In this document: piece after piece, positions 8,694 to 15,561 of the stretch
Layout of the letters: every line of letters starts with the position of its first letter
Position numbering within the stretch: the first letter of the stretch is position 1
Assembly: GCA_910586705.1 (NCBI GenBank)
Contig: CAJUJK010000002.1
Coordinates: forward strand, 124,001-188,000
DNA length: 64,000 nt
Direction of reading: 5' to 3'
Source: an uncultured Lachnospiraceae bacterium
GTDB lineage: Bacteria > Bacillota > Clostridia > Lachnospirales > Lachnospiraceae
Program-made: the position numbers and the translations under genes
The notes under the pieces: model-generated
Database searches by the model: none
What the model saw: the letters and a program-made list of their open reading frames with translations, nothing else
What the model was told of the DNA's origin: nothing

Positions 8694-9583
8694 TTTTCAT
8701 CTTCCTTTCCCCAAAAGTTTTTATGGATGTTTACGTCTTTTCTGTTTACCATTACAGCCAGTTCTTCATCCGAATATATTCTTTCATAAATATATCCTTT
8801 TTCCTGAAACCATTCTTCCCAGCCAGAGACGGATTCCATGCCGCCTTTTATACTGCCATCTATGATTGCCTGCATGATCGCGTTATAAAAATCTGTATCA
8901 TTTTCTGAATACATAAATCCCCAGTTCTTTGACGGATCATTATTATCAACGTATGAGATTCCGTTGCAGGCAATCGTCATGTAGCCATTTTCAGTTCTTA
9001 CAATCTGACCTGCCGCTTCAGCCGTAGCAAGACCCATCGCCAGACCATCGTCTCTCACCAGATTAGGGTATTTCTCCTTGTATAAATTCGCCAGTTCCTG
9101 CAATTTGTCAAGCTGTTGCTGATCGCCACTCATCATAAGCCATGAGCCGTTTCCTTCCTGCCCTCTCACTTTCAGACACTCTATCCCTGTGTATGCGTGG
9201 ACTGAAATGGAATACTTATCATTCAAATCCGACTTTTCAATATGATCCGTCTGCATGAATGTTTTGATTCCATCAATCAGCGTCTCATCGGCATACTTTA
9301 CATTTCGCAGTCCGCCCCACGGATAACAGGAAACTATATATTCTTTCCCCGTATTTTCATCCGTCTGAATACTGGTGCTCTGCGGATAAAATGCAACTGA
9401 ATCGTTGGTTTCCTTATCATATATGCACCAGTTCCCTTCGATTTTATCCGAGATATCTATCACGTATCTTTCGTTTTCTACTCTCTGGATCCCGCCTTTT
9501 GATTGTGATAAAAGATTAACATTATTAAGAGCAGAGTCCCGTAAATACTGTTCCCGTTTTTCGATGGTTGCTTCTATTCGCAT
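8684..9583 (-). CDS. Island protein paralogous to the 298-residue gene at 9689 (probable frameshift at its start)
   Basis: This 299-residue frame aligns along its length with the protein at 9689-10585: TGKEYIVSCY versus TGKQFLISEY, GIECLKVRGQEG versus GIQYLVRDGEEG, YKEKYPNL versus YFSRYPNL, and NGISYVDNNDPSKNW versus DGMSYNDNADEKNNW. The ATG at 9583 has no ribosome site. A strong one (AGGAGG) lies before ATG 9629, which starts MGISSIGNANSLLYK in another frame that stops at 9525. A one-base change in the A-run near 9584-9588 would join the two. Either the gene is frameshifted or its expression relies on reinitiation. Function unknown. Confidence 0.6.
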   Translation of the reverse strand: MRIEATIEKREQYLRDSALNNVNLLSQSKGGIQRVENERYVIDISDKIEGNWCIYDKETNDSVAFYPQSTSIQTDENTGKEYIVSCYPWGGLRNVKYADETLIDGIKTFMQTDHIEKSDLNDKYSISVHAYTGIECLKVRGQEGNGSWLMMSGDQQQLDKLQELANLYKEKYPNLVRDDGLAMGLATAEAAGQIVRTENGYMTIACNGISYVDNNDPSKNWGFMYSENDTDFYNAIMQAIIDGSIKGGMESVSGWEEWFQEKGYIYERIYSDEELAVMVNRKDVNIHKNFWGKEDEKWR

Positions 9584-9629
9584 TTTTATAGAGTAAAGAG
9601 TTGGCGTTCCCTATGCTGCTGATACCCAT
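9525..9629 (-). other. Well-initiated 34-codon frame with an MGIxxIG start, out of frame with the gene it overlaps
   Basis: ATG 9629 follows AGGAGG by eight bases and encodes MGISSIGNANSLLYKNANRS before a stop at 9525. The N-terminus fits the island signature, so this is best read as the original start of the gene at 8684, displaced by a frameshift in a run of A bases. It could also be a short leader peptide coupled to that gene. Confidence 0.5.
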
Positions 9630-9648
9630 TTCCGTTCCTCCTGACCTG

Positions 9649-9699
9649 TCAGTTTAACGCATTCCCGTAGCCGGTTGTTCCGATTCCGTTAATGCCCAC
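9649..9699 (-). CDS. 16-codon mini-gene carrying only the MGIxGIG N-terminal signature
   Basis: GTG 9699 follows GGAGGG by seven bases and encodes MGINGIGTTGYGNALN before TGA. The start overlaps the end of the gene at 9689. The ribosome site and start context (GGAGGGCTTGAA) match those of the full-length relatives at 7455 and 10585. It is either a relic of a lost paralog cut just after its signature or a genuine short peptide. Confidence 0.45.
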   Translation of the reverse strand: MGINGIGTTGYGNALN

Positions 9700-10585
9700 C
9701 TTCAAGCCCTCCAACAAACTTCTCCATTTCCTCCATGCTCTCCCTATGGTTCTGCAGCCATTCAAAGAGCAGTTTATAGGTATCTCCCGAAAACAGGATG
9801 CTCCAATTATTCTTTTCATCTGCATTATCATTGTAAGACATCCCGTCATAGCCCATTGAGACGATCCCGTGATCCGTATGCTGTGCCAGTCCCTTGATTT
9901 CCAGATCAGCCCATATATAGGCTTCTTCCTTACTTTCAATCAGATTGGGATATCTACTGAAATAGGTTTCCGCCAGCGCTTCGTATTTCTGTATATCAGA
10001 CTGATCTTGTAAAAGGACTTTCCCTCCCCGTCCTTCTTCGCCATCCCGCACCAGATACTGTATCCCTGTGCCGGAATGGGTCTTTAAGGTGTATCCATGC
10101 AGATCCACTGTTTCCAGCGTTTCAACACCCATGACCTCCTGCAGGGCACCTTTCAGTTCGTGATCCAACACGATTGCATCATAACAGCTCCCGGTTCCAT
10201 ATTCCGAAATCAAAAACTGCTTTCCCGTTGCCCCGTCCTGCCTGACCTTGATATCGGAATATCTAAAAACACCTAATTTCTCCCCCTGCCCATTATAGAT
10301 GTCAAAACATCCGTTCTCATTATCTGGAACAATTTTATAATTCTCGGATTCGTATGTATCATAGGCAGGCTTCATATTATGTGCCGCCGAAGCCGCTGAC
10401 GCCCGGTACGCCTCCAATATCGAAGTCTGTCCCTGCATATCGACGTTGTTTCTTCTGGCAGAAGCACTTCCCGCCATACCTGCACTTACGATCCTGTCTG
10501 CAAAATTTATGCCGGTATTCTTTGTCTGCGTTTTCCCCGTTTCATACCATGCGGGATAACCCCCGCCGATTCCATGAACACCCAC
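9689..10585 (-). CDS. MGIxGIG-type island protein of 298 residues
   Basis: The start is GTG at 10585, eight bases after GAGGAGG, giving MGVHGIGGGYPAWYETGK. Residues about 75-290 form a beta-rich domain shared with the paralog at 8684 (key phrases SENYKIVPDNENGCFDIYN, TGKQFLISEYGTG, HSGTGIQYLVRDGEEGRGG, GIVSMGYDGMSYNDNADEK). No signal peptide or membrane span. It starts the string 9689-9649-8684-8109, probably one transcript. I do not recognise a function. Confidence 0.7.
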   Translation of the reverse strand: MGVHGIGGGYPAWYETGKTQTKNTGINFADRIVSAGMAGSASARRNNVDMQGQTSILEAYRASAASAAHNMKPAYDTYESENYKIVPDNENGCFDIYNGQGEKLGVFRYSDIKVRQDGATGKQFLISEYGTGSCYDAIVLDHELKGALQEVMGVETLETVDLHGYTLKTHSGTGIQYLVRDGEEGRGGKVLLQDQSDIQKYEALAETYFSRYPNLIESKEEAYIWADLEIKGLAQHTDHGIVSMGYDGMSYNDNADEKNNWSILFSGDTYKLLFEWLQNHRESMEEMEKFVGGLEGGH

Positions 10586-10877
10586 TTTTCAAGCCCTCCT
10601 CGCTATTATATATGACAGCCCTGACATCACGGTTTCCTTCCTGTCGTAAAGTGAGAAAACTTGTCATCTGTTAATAATACGAACCAGCCTTCAAAAAAGT
10701 TTCATTTCTCTAATCTGCTGCGACAGTCCCTCTGTCATTCAGGACCGTCCATGCCCCCTTATAATATTTCGACAGTTGCCATCACTCTCTTTGCAAATTC
10801 AGAATGGATTTATCCACACGATCTGACTGCCGCCTTTTATTCTTGAAATATCTTACGGGAATCTCAAATTCCGCAAC
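10586..10877. other. 292-bp gap with island remnants and repeat copy B
   Basis: There is no convincing intact gene here. On the minus strand a short frame at 10762-10797 reads FAKRVMATVEIL, resembling LAKQVMGKIETF in the 383-residue protein. Another frame runs on from the stop at 10878 with YFKNKRRQSDRVDKSILN, loosely like FFRNKVNKSILDW in the same protein. These look like debris of a deleted relative, but they are short. The 37-bp repeat (10668-10704) is included. A TATAAT lies near 10605, only about 20 bases before the GTG of the next gene. Confidence 0.35.
10668..10704. repeat. 37-bp intergenic repeat, copy B
   Basis: Second copy of the element at 4627-4663 (34 of 37 identical). In both places it stands between the end of an MxQVGLNNYQ block and the next minus-strand gene, so its position relative to neighbours is conserved after the duplication. 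Confidence 0.6.
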
Positions 10878-11516
10878 TTAGCCCTTCATAATATTTGCTT
10901 CATAGCGTTCAAGGAATCTGCTGGCATTTTGCCGCTTCGATAAATCGCTCTTTTTCAGCATTTCTTCATGCCTCTCCTCTGTTTCCAACTGGTCTTTCAG
11001 ATACGCCTTCTCCGCCAGTCTCTCATCAAACTGCTCCCTCATGAGTTTTCTCTTTTCATAATGCTGCTGCAGCAACACCTTTTTCCTCTTACCTTTTTTC
11101 ACCGGCGCCTCATCCTCCACACTGTCGTCTGATGATGCTTTACTGTTTGTAACATATGTATTAAAGCTACCACAGCAGTTTCCGTTTTCGTCAAAAATCA
11201 ATTCATCGTTCACAACTCTTGCTCCCTGTGCACTCCAAAATGCTTTCTCCATCTGTTTACTAATCGGTACATGTGCCAAATTCTTTTCTAACAGTTCTGC
11301 TTCCTTGGGATCTTTGATACATTTCTCCAGATACACCGGCGATATTGTCACTTTGTAGTCATGTGCTGTCAAACAGGGATATTTCTCCTTCAGATATGCC
11401 TCATACGCGGATACGCTGGCGTATTTGTCCTCTGTCTTTTTCTCCGCCTCTTTATTCGCCCGCTCTGCCACATTGCTGTTCCCAATCTGGTAATTGTTTA
11501 ATCCTACCTGCATCAT
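10878..11516 (-). CDS. MxQVGLNNYQ-type island protein, paralog B
   Basis: A 212-residue paralog of the gene at 5569. I set the start at ATG 11516 (or the adjacent ATG 11513), five bases after AGGAG, because the same start context precedes the paralog; the frame is open further upstream but without support. Order: conserved N-terminus, acidic/basic linker, KYPCLTA and ISPVYLEKCIKDPKEAE block, divergent middle (residues about 85-125), acidic linker (SSDDSVEDEAPVKKGKRKK), and a C-terminal charged helix ending RFLERYEANIMKG. It follows the tandem operator motif 2 and the kinase gene. Confidence 0.7.
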   Translation of the reverse strand: MMQVGLNNYQIGNSNVAERANKEAEKKTEDKYASVSAYEAYLKEKYPCLTAHDYKVTISPVYLEKCIKDPKEAELLEKNLAHVPISKQMEKAFWSAQGARVVNDELIFDENGNCCGSFNTYVTNSKASSDDSVEDEAPVKKGKRKKVLLQQHYEKRKLMREQFDERLAEKAYLKDQLETEERHEEMLKKSDLSKRQNASRFLERYEANIMKG

Positions 11517-11571
11517 ACGTTCTCCTCTCTCGACAAAAATAATCTCTTTCCCGCGCAATATCCATTACCGC

Positions 11572-11676
11572 TTCATAAAATCAGTCGGCAGACACAGACT
11601 CTTTCCCAACCCGGATTGCACCGTGTGACTATTTATTGCACGAAATGACTATCAGTTTTACAGCATCACCACCGCC
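11572..11676. repeat. 105-bp repeat copy B: leader and kinase 3' end
   Basis: Partner of 7538-7642. This copy is the likely parent because its last bases are the functional end of the kinase gene. It contains operator-like motif 2 and the leader of the 212-residue gene. Confidence 0.8.
11616..11652 (-). promoter_or_regulatory. Tandem operator-like motif 2, before the 212-residue gene
   Basis: TTGCAC-N4-TGACTAT occurs at 11616 and 11636 (20-bp period), identical to motif 1. It lies six bases beyond the kinase stop codon and about 100 bases before the start at 11516. A TTTTAT-like -10 lies about 40 bases downstream. It would give the LytTR regulator control of this transcript separately from its own operon. 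Confidence 0.55.
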
Positions 11677-12947
11677 TGAAACTTTTCCGCATCGCAGGAA
11701 ACAGCAAAGTCCCCGCCGTATTTATCCGCGACTGCCTTTACATTCATAAGACCGACGCCGTGCATCCCACCACCGGGGTCCGGCGCGGTGCAATCTCTGA
11801 TCTGTACTTTTTCTGCCACAGGGTTCCTCACGGAAAAGATCAGTTTGCCGCTCTCCTGCACCAGTTTGACATAGATAACAGCCTTCCGTCCCTGCCGCGC
11901 GATTTTCGCGCATTCCCGGATGGCATTGTCCAACAGGTTGGAGAGCAGGATCACGATTTCCTCCACATCCAGCCGTATACCGCTCATGTCGCCCACCTTA
12001 AAGATCATGGACACTCCCTGTTCCCTCGCGGCATGGAATTTCTGGTTCAGTACCGCATCCACCACCGGGTGATTCGTATTGACTGCCGCCATCTCCACCG
12101 AAATACTCTCCGTCAGCCGCTCTGCCAGCGCGGCGGCGGTCTGTGTATCGCCTTCCTTTAACAGCATCTGCATGGTTCTGATCTGGTTTTTATAGTCGTG
12201 CAGCTTCCGCCCCTGTCTTTCATAGACCGCCTGCATATCCCGGTAATGCGCAAGCTGGCTCTCTGTCTTTCTGGCGGCTTCCATGCCCTCCCGCAGTCTC
12301 TTTCCCTTTTCCAGTATCTCCTGCAGAAGCCAGATCACAAGAAAGTTGACCGTAACCAGCCCGGCAGATATAAAAATGTTCACTAACTGCGTGCCCGCCA
12401 CGTTTCCCAGCTGATAAAACATCATTATGATGGCAGACAGCGTAAACAGAGGGATCAGGCTCAGTTTCATCCATTCTCCATTTGACAGTTCCCTATAATC
12501 CGCGCCGCCTTTCCATATTCTGCGCAGAATAAAAAGCACAGCGAACCAGAGTGTTTTCGCTGATACGATCCAAACCCATTCTTTCACTTCCCCTGCCGTC
12601 TCCTGCATCTCCCATAAGTGCATCAAACAGTACGCTACAAAATCTATCAGAAACATCATGCTGTAATTGATCATCGAGAAAAATAAATCCTGTCCCCATC
12701 CGGCTTTATAGATGATCCTGCCAAGCAGAATATAGCCCAGCGCAAACAGCGGCAGCTTCCACATGCCGATCAGATAGCCGATATTTGTCAAAAGAAACGA
12801 CATACCCAGATATGCCAGATATCTGTATTGATAGACAGCGCCTTTTTCCGTTTTCCCTCTTTCAAGAAACGTGTCAAAAAAGAAGGTGCTTCCCACCGCC
12901 TCCATGATAACAGTCAGAAAAAGCACCCACGTCCATTCCATCATCAC
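11658..12947 (-). CDS. AgrC-like GHKL sensor histidine kinase
   Basis: A 429-residue kinase. The N-terminal ~215 residues hold about six membrane segments, as in AgrC-type peptide receptors. A coiled linker follows, then the histidine box KLHDYKNQIRTM (His about 255), the N-box LLSNLLDNAIREC and the ATP lid GGGMHGVGLMNV. It is encoded just after the LytTR regulator with a four-base overlap, the classical order for a co-transcribed pair. No agrB or agrD gene is next to it, so its signal is unknown. A copy of its 3' end is found at 7624-7642. Confidence 0.85.
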   Translation of the reverse strand: MMMEWTWVLFLTVIMEAVGSTFFFDTFLERGKTEKGAVYQYRYLAYLGMSFLLTNIGYLIGMWKLPLFALGYILLGRIIYKAGWGQDLFFSMINYSMMFLIDFVAYCLMHLWEMQETAGEVKEWVWIVSAKTLWFAVLFILRRIWKGGADYRELSNGEWMKLSLIPLFTLSAIIMMFYQLGNVAGTQLVNIFISAGLVTVNFLVIWLLQEILEKGKRLREGMEAARKTESQLAHYRDMQAVYERQGRKLHDYKNQIRTMQMLLKEGDTQTAAALAERLTESISVEMAAVNTNHPVVDAVLNQKFHAAREQGVSMIFKVGDMSGIRLDVEEIVILLSNLLDNAIRECAKIARQGRKAVIYVKLVQESGKLIFSVRNPVAEKVQIRDCTAPDPGGGMHGVGLMNVKAVADKYGGDFAVSCDAEKFQAVVML

Positions 12948-13639
12948 TCCGCCCCCTTAAACAGTGTATACTGCCGCTTCACTTCCGGGTATCTTGCTTT
13001 CGGGACGGATATCTCTTTTCCCGTAGTCAAAACCATGACATAACTGCTGATCTTCTCGATATACCGCATGTTGATGAGGAAACTCTGGTGAATCCGCACA
13101 AAACCCATCCCCACCAGTTCTTTCTCCAACTCATCCATTTTCTTATAGATGCTGTATGTCTGCCCTGTGGTATAAAACACGTTCTTGTGTCTGTTCGTTT
13201 CAATGTAGATGATATCGCCCGCCCTCAGACGCTTATTCCCCTCTACAAACCCGAACTCCACCACCTGCTCCTCCTGCCGGATTTCCCGCAGGATATCATC
13301 CACGCACTCAGAGAGCGTCTGTTCCAGATCATCCTTCAAAAGAAAACGGCTTGCCTTCACCTTGTACCCTTCCAGCGCATAGTTTATATAAGCAGTTACC
13401 AGTACAATATGTACCTTCGGGCACTCTGCCTTGATGCACCTTGCCGTCTCCAGTCCGTCAGCCCCATCCATATTGATGTCGAGGAACACGATGCCGCATT
13501 CCCTCACATATCCCATATCCTCACACAGTTCCGCGCCGGAGCCGTATTCCCTTATTTCAAAATCCTGTCCGCAGGTATTAAGCAGCGCCTTCAGTGCACC
13601 CCTGTCCGATCTGCTGTCATCACAGACTGCTATCTTCAT
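12944..13639 (-). CDS. LytTR-family response regulator (AgrA/LytR type)
   Basis: A 231-residue regulator: receiver domain (residues 1-120) with CDD acidic pocket, phospho-acceptor Asp in VFLDIN, Thr in VLVTAY and Lys in RFLLKDD. A LytTR DNA-binding domain follows (residues about 130-230; GDIIYIETNRHKNVFYT, FVRIHQSFLINMRYIEKI). I set the start at ATG 13639, with GAGG six bases upstream, rather than 13651. Family members bind direct repeats; the tandem motif at 13711-13747 suggests autoregulation. It probably acts with the kinase at 11658 to control the island genes. Confidence 0.88.
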   Translation of the reverse strand: MKIAVCDDSRSDRGALKALLNTCGQDFEIREYGSGAELCEDMGYVRECGIVFLDINMDGADGLETARCIKAECPKVHIVLVTAYINYALEGYKVKASRFLLKDDLEQTLSECVDDILREIRQEEQVVEFGFVEGNKRLRAGDIIYIETNRHKNVFYTTGQTYSIYKKMDELEKELVGMGFVRIHQSFLINMRYIEKISSYVMVLTTGKEISVPKARYPEVKRQYTLFKGAE

Positions 13640-13710
13640 CGTTATCCTCATTTCTGAATTTATTCGTTGTAAAGTATATCGGATTATGCGGTTTTTATTA
13701 TCAGACAGCG

Positions 13711-13747
13711 TTGCACCAAACGACCATGAATTGCACTAAATGACTAT
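13711..13747 (-). promoter_or_regulatory. Tandem operator-like motif 3, before the regulator gene
   Basis: TTGCAC-N4-CGACCAT then TTGCAC-N4-TGACTAT with the same 20-bp period as motifs 1 and 2; one half is slightly diverged. A TATACT -10 lies about 25-30 bases further toward the gene without a good -35, as expected for an activated promoter. Confidence 0.5.
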
Positions 13748-13754
13748 GAACAGG

Positions 13755-13786
13755 CAAAAAAAGAGGACTTACACATCTGTAAGTCC
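13755..13786 (-). terminator. Rho-independent terminator after gpsA
   Basis: GGACTTAC and GTAAGTCC form an 8-bp stem with a 6-base loop, followed on the minus strand by TCTTTTTTT. It ends the der-plsY-gpsA transcript just before operator motif 3. Confidence 0.85.
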
Positions 13787-13824
13787 CAATAACAGTCCAT
13801 AATCATTCGTTGGTCAGCTGTCTC

Positions 13825-14838
13825 CTATTTCTCCTCCCACGGAATCAGCGGATTCTCTATCTTCTTGTCCCGCAGCATCAGGTTCTTCACCGCCTCGTCC
13901 ACAGGCATCCCGTTAAACAGAACCGCGTTCACCTGCTCGATGATGGGAAGCTGCACGTCGTACTTTTCAGCAAGCCCCATAGCCGCCTTGGCGGAATAAA
14001 CGCCTTCCACCACCATCTTCACCTCGTCCATCGCCTGTTCCATCGTATAGCCTTTGCCGATCAGGATACCGGCGCGGCGGTTTCTGGAGTGCATGGAAGC
14101 GCAGGTCACGATCAGATCACCGATGCCGGTAAGCCCGCTGAACGTCTCGATCCTGCCGCCCATTGCCAGTCCCAGTCTGGCAATCTCCGTGATCCCTCTG
14201 GTGATTAACGCCGCCTTCGTGTTGTCGCCATAGCCAAGCCCGTCGGCAATTCCCGCCGCCAGCGCCACCACGTTTTTCAGCGCCGCGCCAAGCTCGATAC
14301 CGAGCACATCCGGGCTGATATAGACACGGAACACCTCGTTCATAAAAATGTTCTGAAGATACTCGGCTGTCGCCTTCTTCTGTGCTCCCACCACGATCGT
14401 CGTGGGAATGCCCCTGCCCACTTCCTCCGCGTGGGACGGCCCCGAGAGTACCGCCACTTCCGCCTGCGGAATCTCTTCCTCTATTATCTGCGACAAAGTT
14501 AAGAGCGTCTTTTCTTCTATTCCTTTCGCCACATTGACGATGATCTGTCCCTCCCGTACATAGGGCTTCATGGAATGGGACGTGCTTCTTGTATAAGGGG
14601 AAGGAACCGCCAGCACAAGCACATCCTTATCCTTCACCGCCGCCAGATCCGTGGTAAACACCATGTCCTCCGGCAGTTTAACCCCCGGCAGTTTGTCCTT
14701 GTGCTCCCGCTCCTTTGTAAGCATCTCGATCTCCGATTCCATGATCGACCAGACCGTGACTCTATGTCCGTTTTTATGGAGAAGAACCGCTAACGCCGTC
14801 CCCCAGCTTCCTGCGCCTATAATACCAATCGCTGCCAT
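13825..14838 (-). CDS. gpsA: Glycerol-3-phosphate dehydrogenase (NAD(P)+)
   Basis: 337 residues, the usual length. The N-terminal Rossmann motif GIIGAGSWGTALA binds the nicotinamide cofactor; VNVAKGIEE, VLSGPSHAEEV and the KNVVALAAGIADGLGYGDN segment (catalytic lysine) are family hallmarks. It makes sn-glycerol-3-phosphate from dihydroxyacetone phosphate for phospholipid synthesis. It lies 37 bases after plsY, whose acyltransferase uses its product, and is the last gene of the operon before a terminator. Confidence 0.97.
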   Translation of the reverse strand: MAAIGIIGAGSWGTALAVLLHKNGHRVTVWSIMESEIEMLTKEREHKDKLPGVKLPEDMVFTTDLAAVKDKDVLVLAVPSPYTRSTSHSMKPYVREGQIIVNVAKGIEEKTLLTLSQIIEEEIPQAEVAVLSGPSHAEEVGRGIPTTIVVGAQKKATAEYLQNIFMNEVFRVYISPDVLGIELGAALKNVVALAAGIADGLGYGDNTKAALITRGITEIARLGLAMGGRIETFSGLTGIGDLIVTCASMHSRNRRAGILIGKGYTMEQAMDEVKMVVEGVYSAKAAMGLAEKYDVQLPIIEQVNAVLFNGMPVDEAVKNLMLRDKKIENPLIPWEEK

Positions 14839-14875
14839 ATGATCCTCCTTGCCCTTCCTTTTACACTGTGCCGAC

Positions 14876-15559
14876 TCAACTCTTTGCGGATTTGCTCTCT
14901 GTGGTCTCCTCCGCCCCTGTACTTTTGTGCGTCAGATAGGTTTTACGCTCTGTGCCGCTTACAAGCCGTTTGATATTCTCCCGGTGCTTCCAGTAAGCCA
15001 TGACTGTCAGAAAACCCGCTATAAGATACATTTCAGTTAAAAATGCCTGTGACATGCCAAATATCCCCATCTGCCCCAGAATCACCAGCTCAATCATAAA
15101 TCCGGCATACACCAGAAGCGATCCCAGAGACACGTAGTGGGTGATAAAAAACGCACCGAAGAACAAAATCACTCCCATCGGTATCAGATATGGATGAAAA
15201 GACAGAATCAGTCCCGCCGTCGCCGCAATGCCCTTTCCTCCTTTGAACTTGAGATAAAAAGGAAAGTTATGTCCGATAATCGCGCCCGCCGCGGTATACA
15301 TTTTCAGCAGATAAACCATATCTGGATGACTGTCGCCAAAAATGACGCCTGTGATAACAACGGCAAGAATACATTTCATAATGTCGCCCAAAAGCACCAG
15401 AAGCCCCGCCTTCGTCCCGAACACCCGGAGCGTATTCGTCGTGCCCGCATTACCGCTCCCGTAATTTCTGATATCAATACCGTGCAGTCTCCCGTATATA
15501 TACGCCGTCTGGAAAAGCCCGAACACATAACCGATCAGTAAACAAAAGATCCGTTCCAC
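14876..15559 (-). CDS. plsY: Acyl-phosphate:glycerol-3-phosphate acyltransferase
   Basis: 227 residues with about five membrane segments. Conserved cytoplasmic loops are visible: NYGSGNAGTTNTLRVFG (motif 1), GHNFPFYLKFKGGKGIA (motif 2) and a later THYVSLGSL (motif 3 region). PlsY puts the first acyl chain on glycerol-3-phosphate using acyl-phosphate made by PlsX, which is encoded at 56657. A short charged C-terminal tail extends past the usual 200 residues. It sits between der and gpsA, a common Firmicutes arrangement. Confidence 0.95.
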   Translation of the reverse strand: MERIFCLLIGYVFGLFQTAYIYGRLHGIDIRNYGSGNAGTTNTLRVFGTKAGLLVLLGDIMKCILAVVITGVIFGDSHPDMVYLLKMYTAAGAIIGHNFPFYLKFKGGKGIAATAGLILSFHPYLIPMGVILFFGAFFITHYVSLGSLLVYAGFMIELVILGQMGIFGMSQAFLTEMYLIAGFLTVMAYWKHRENIKRLVSGTERKTYLTHKSTGAEETTESKSAKS

Positions 15560-15561
15560 TT

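Noticed and set aside
10601..10612. A TATAAT just before the 298-residue island gene
   Set aside because: It is only about 20 bases from the start codon and overlaps the ribosome-site region, with no -35; too close for a normal promoter.
4620..10846. Two plus-strand frames (4620 and 10661) whose starts both read VNNTNQPSKKFH
   Set aside because: The match is only the 37-bp DNA repeat; beyond it the frames diverge, and neither has a ribosome site. A shared peptide is not supported.
11658..13639. A full agr-type quorum-sensing locus
   Set aside because: Only the kinase and regulator are present. No AgrB-like protease or AgrD-like peptide gene was found in the neighbouring frames.
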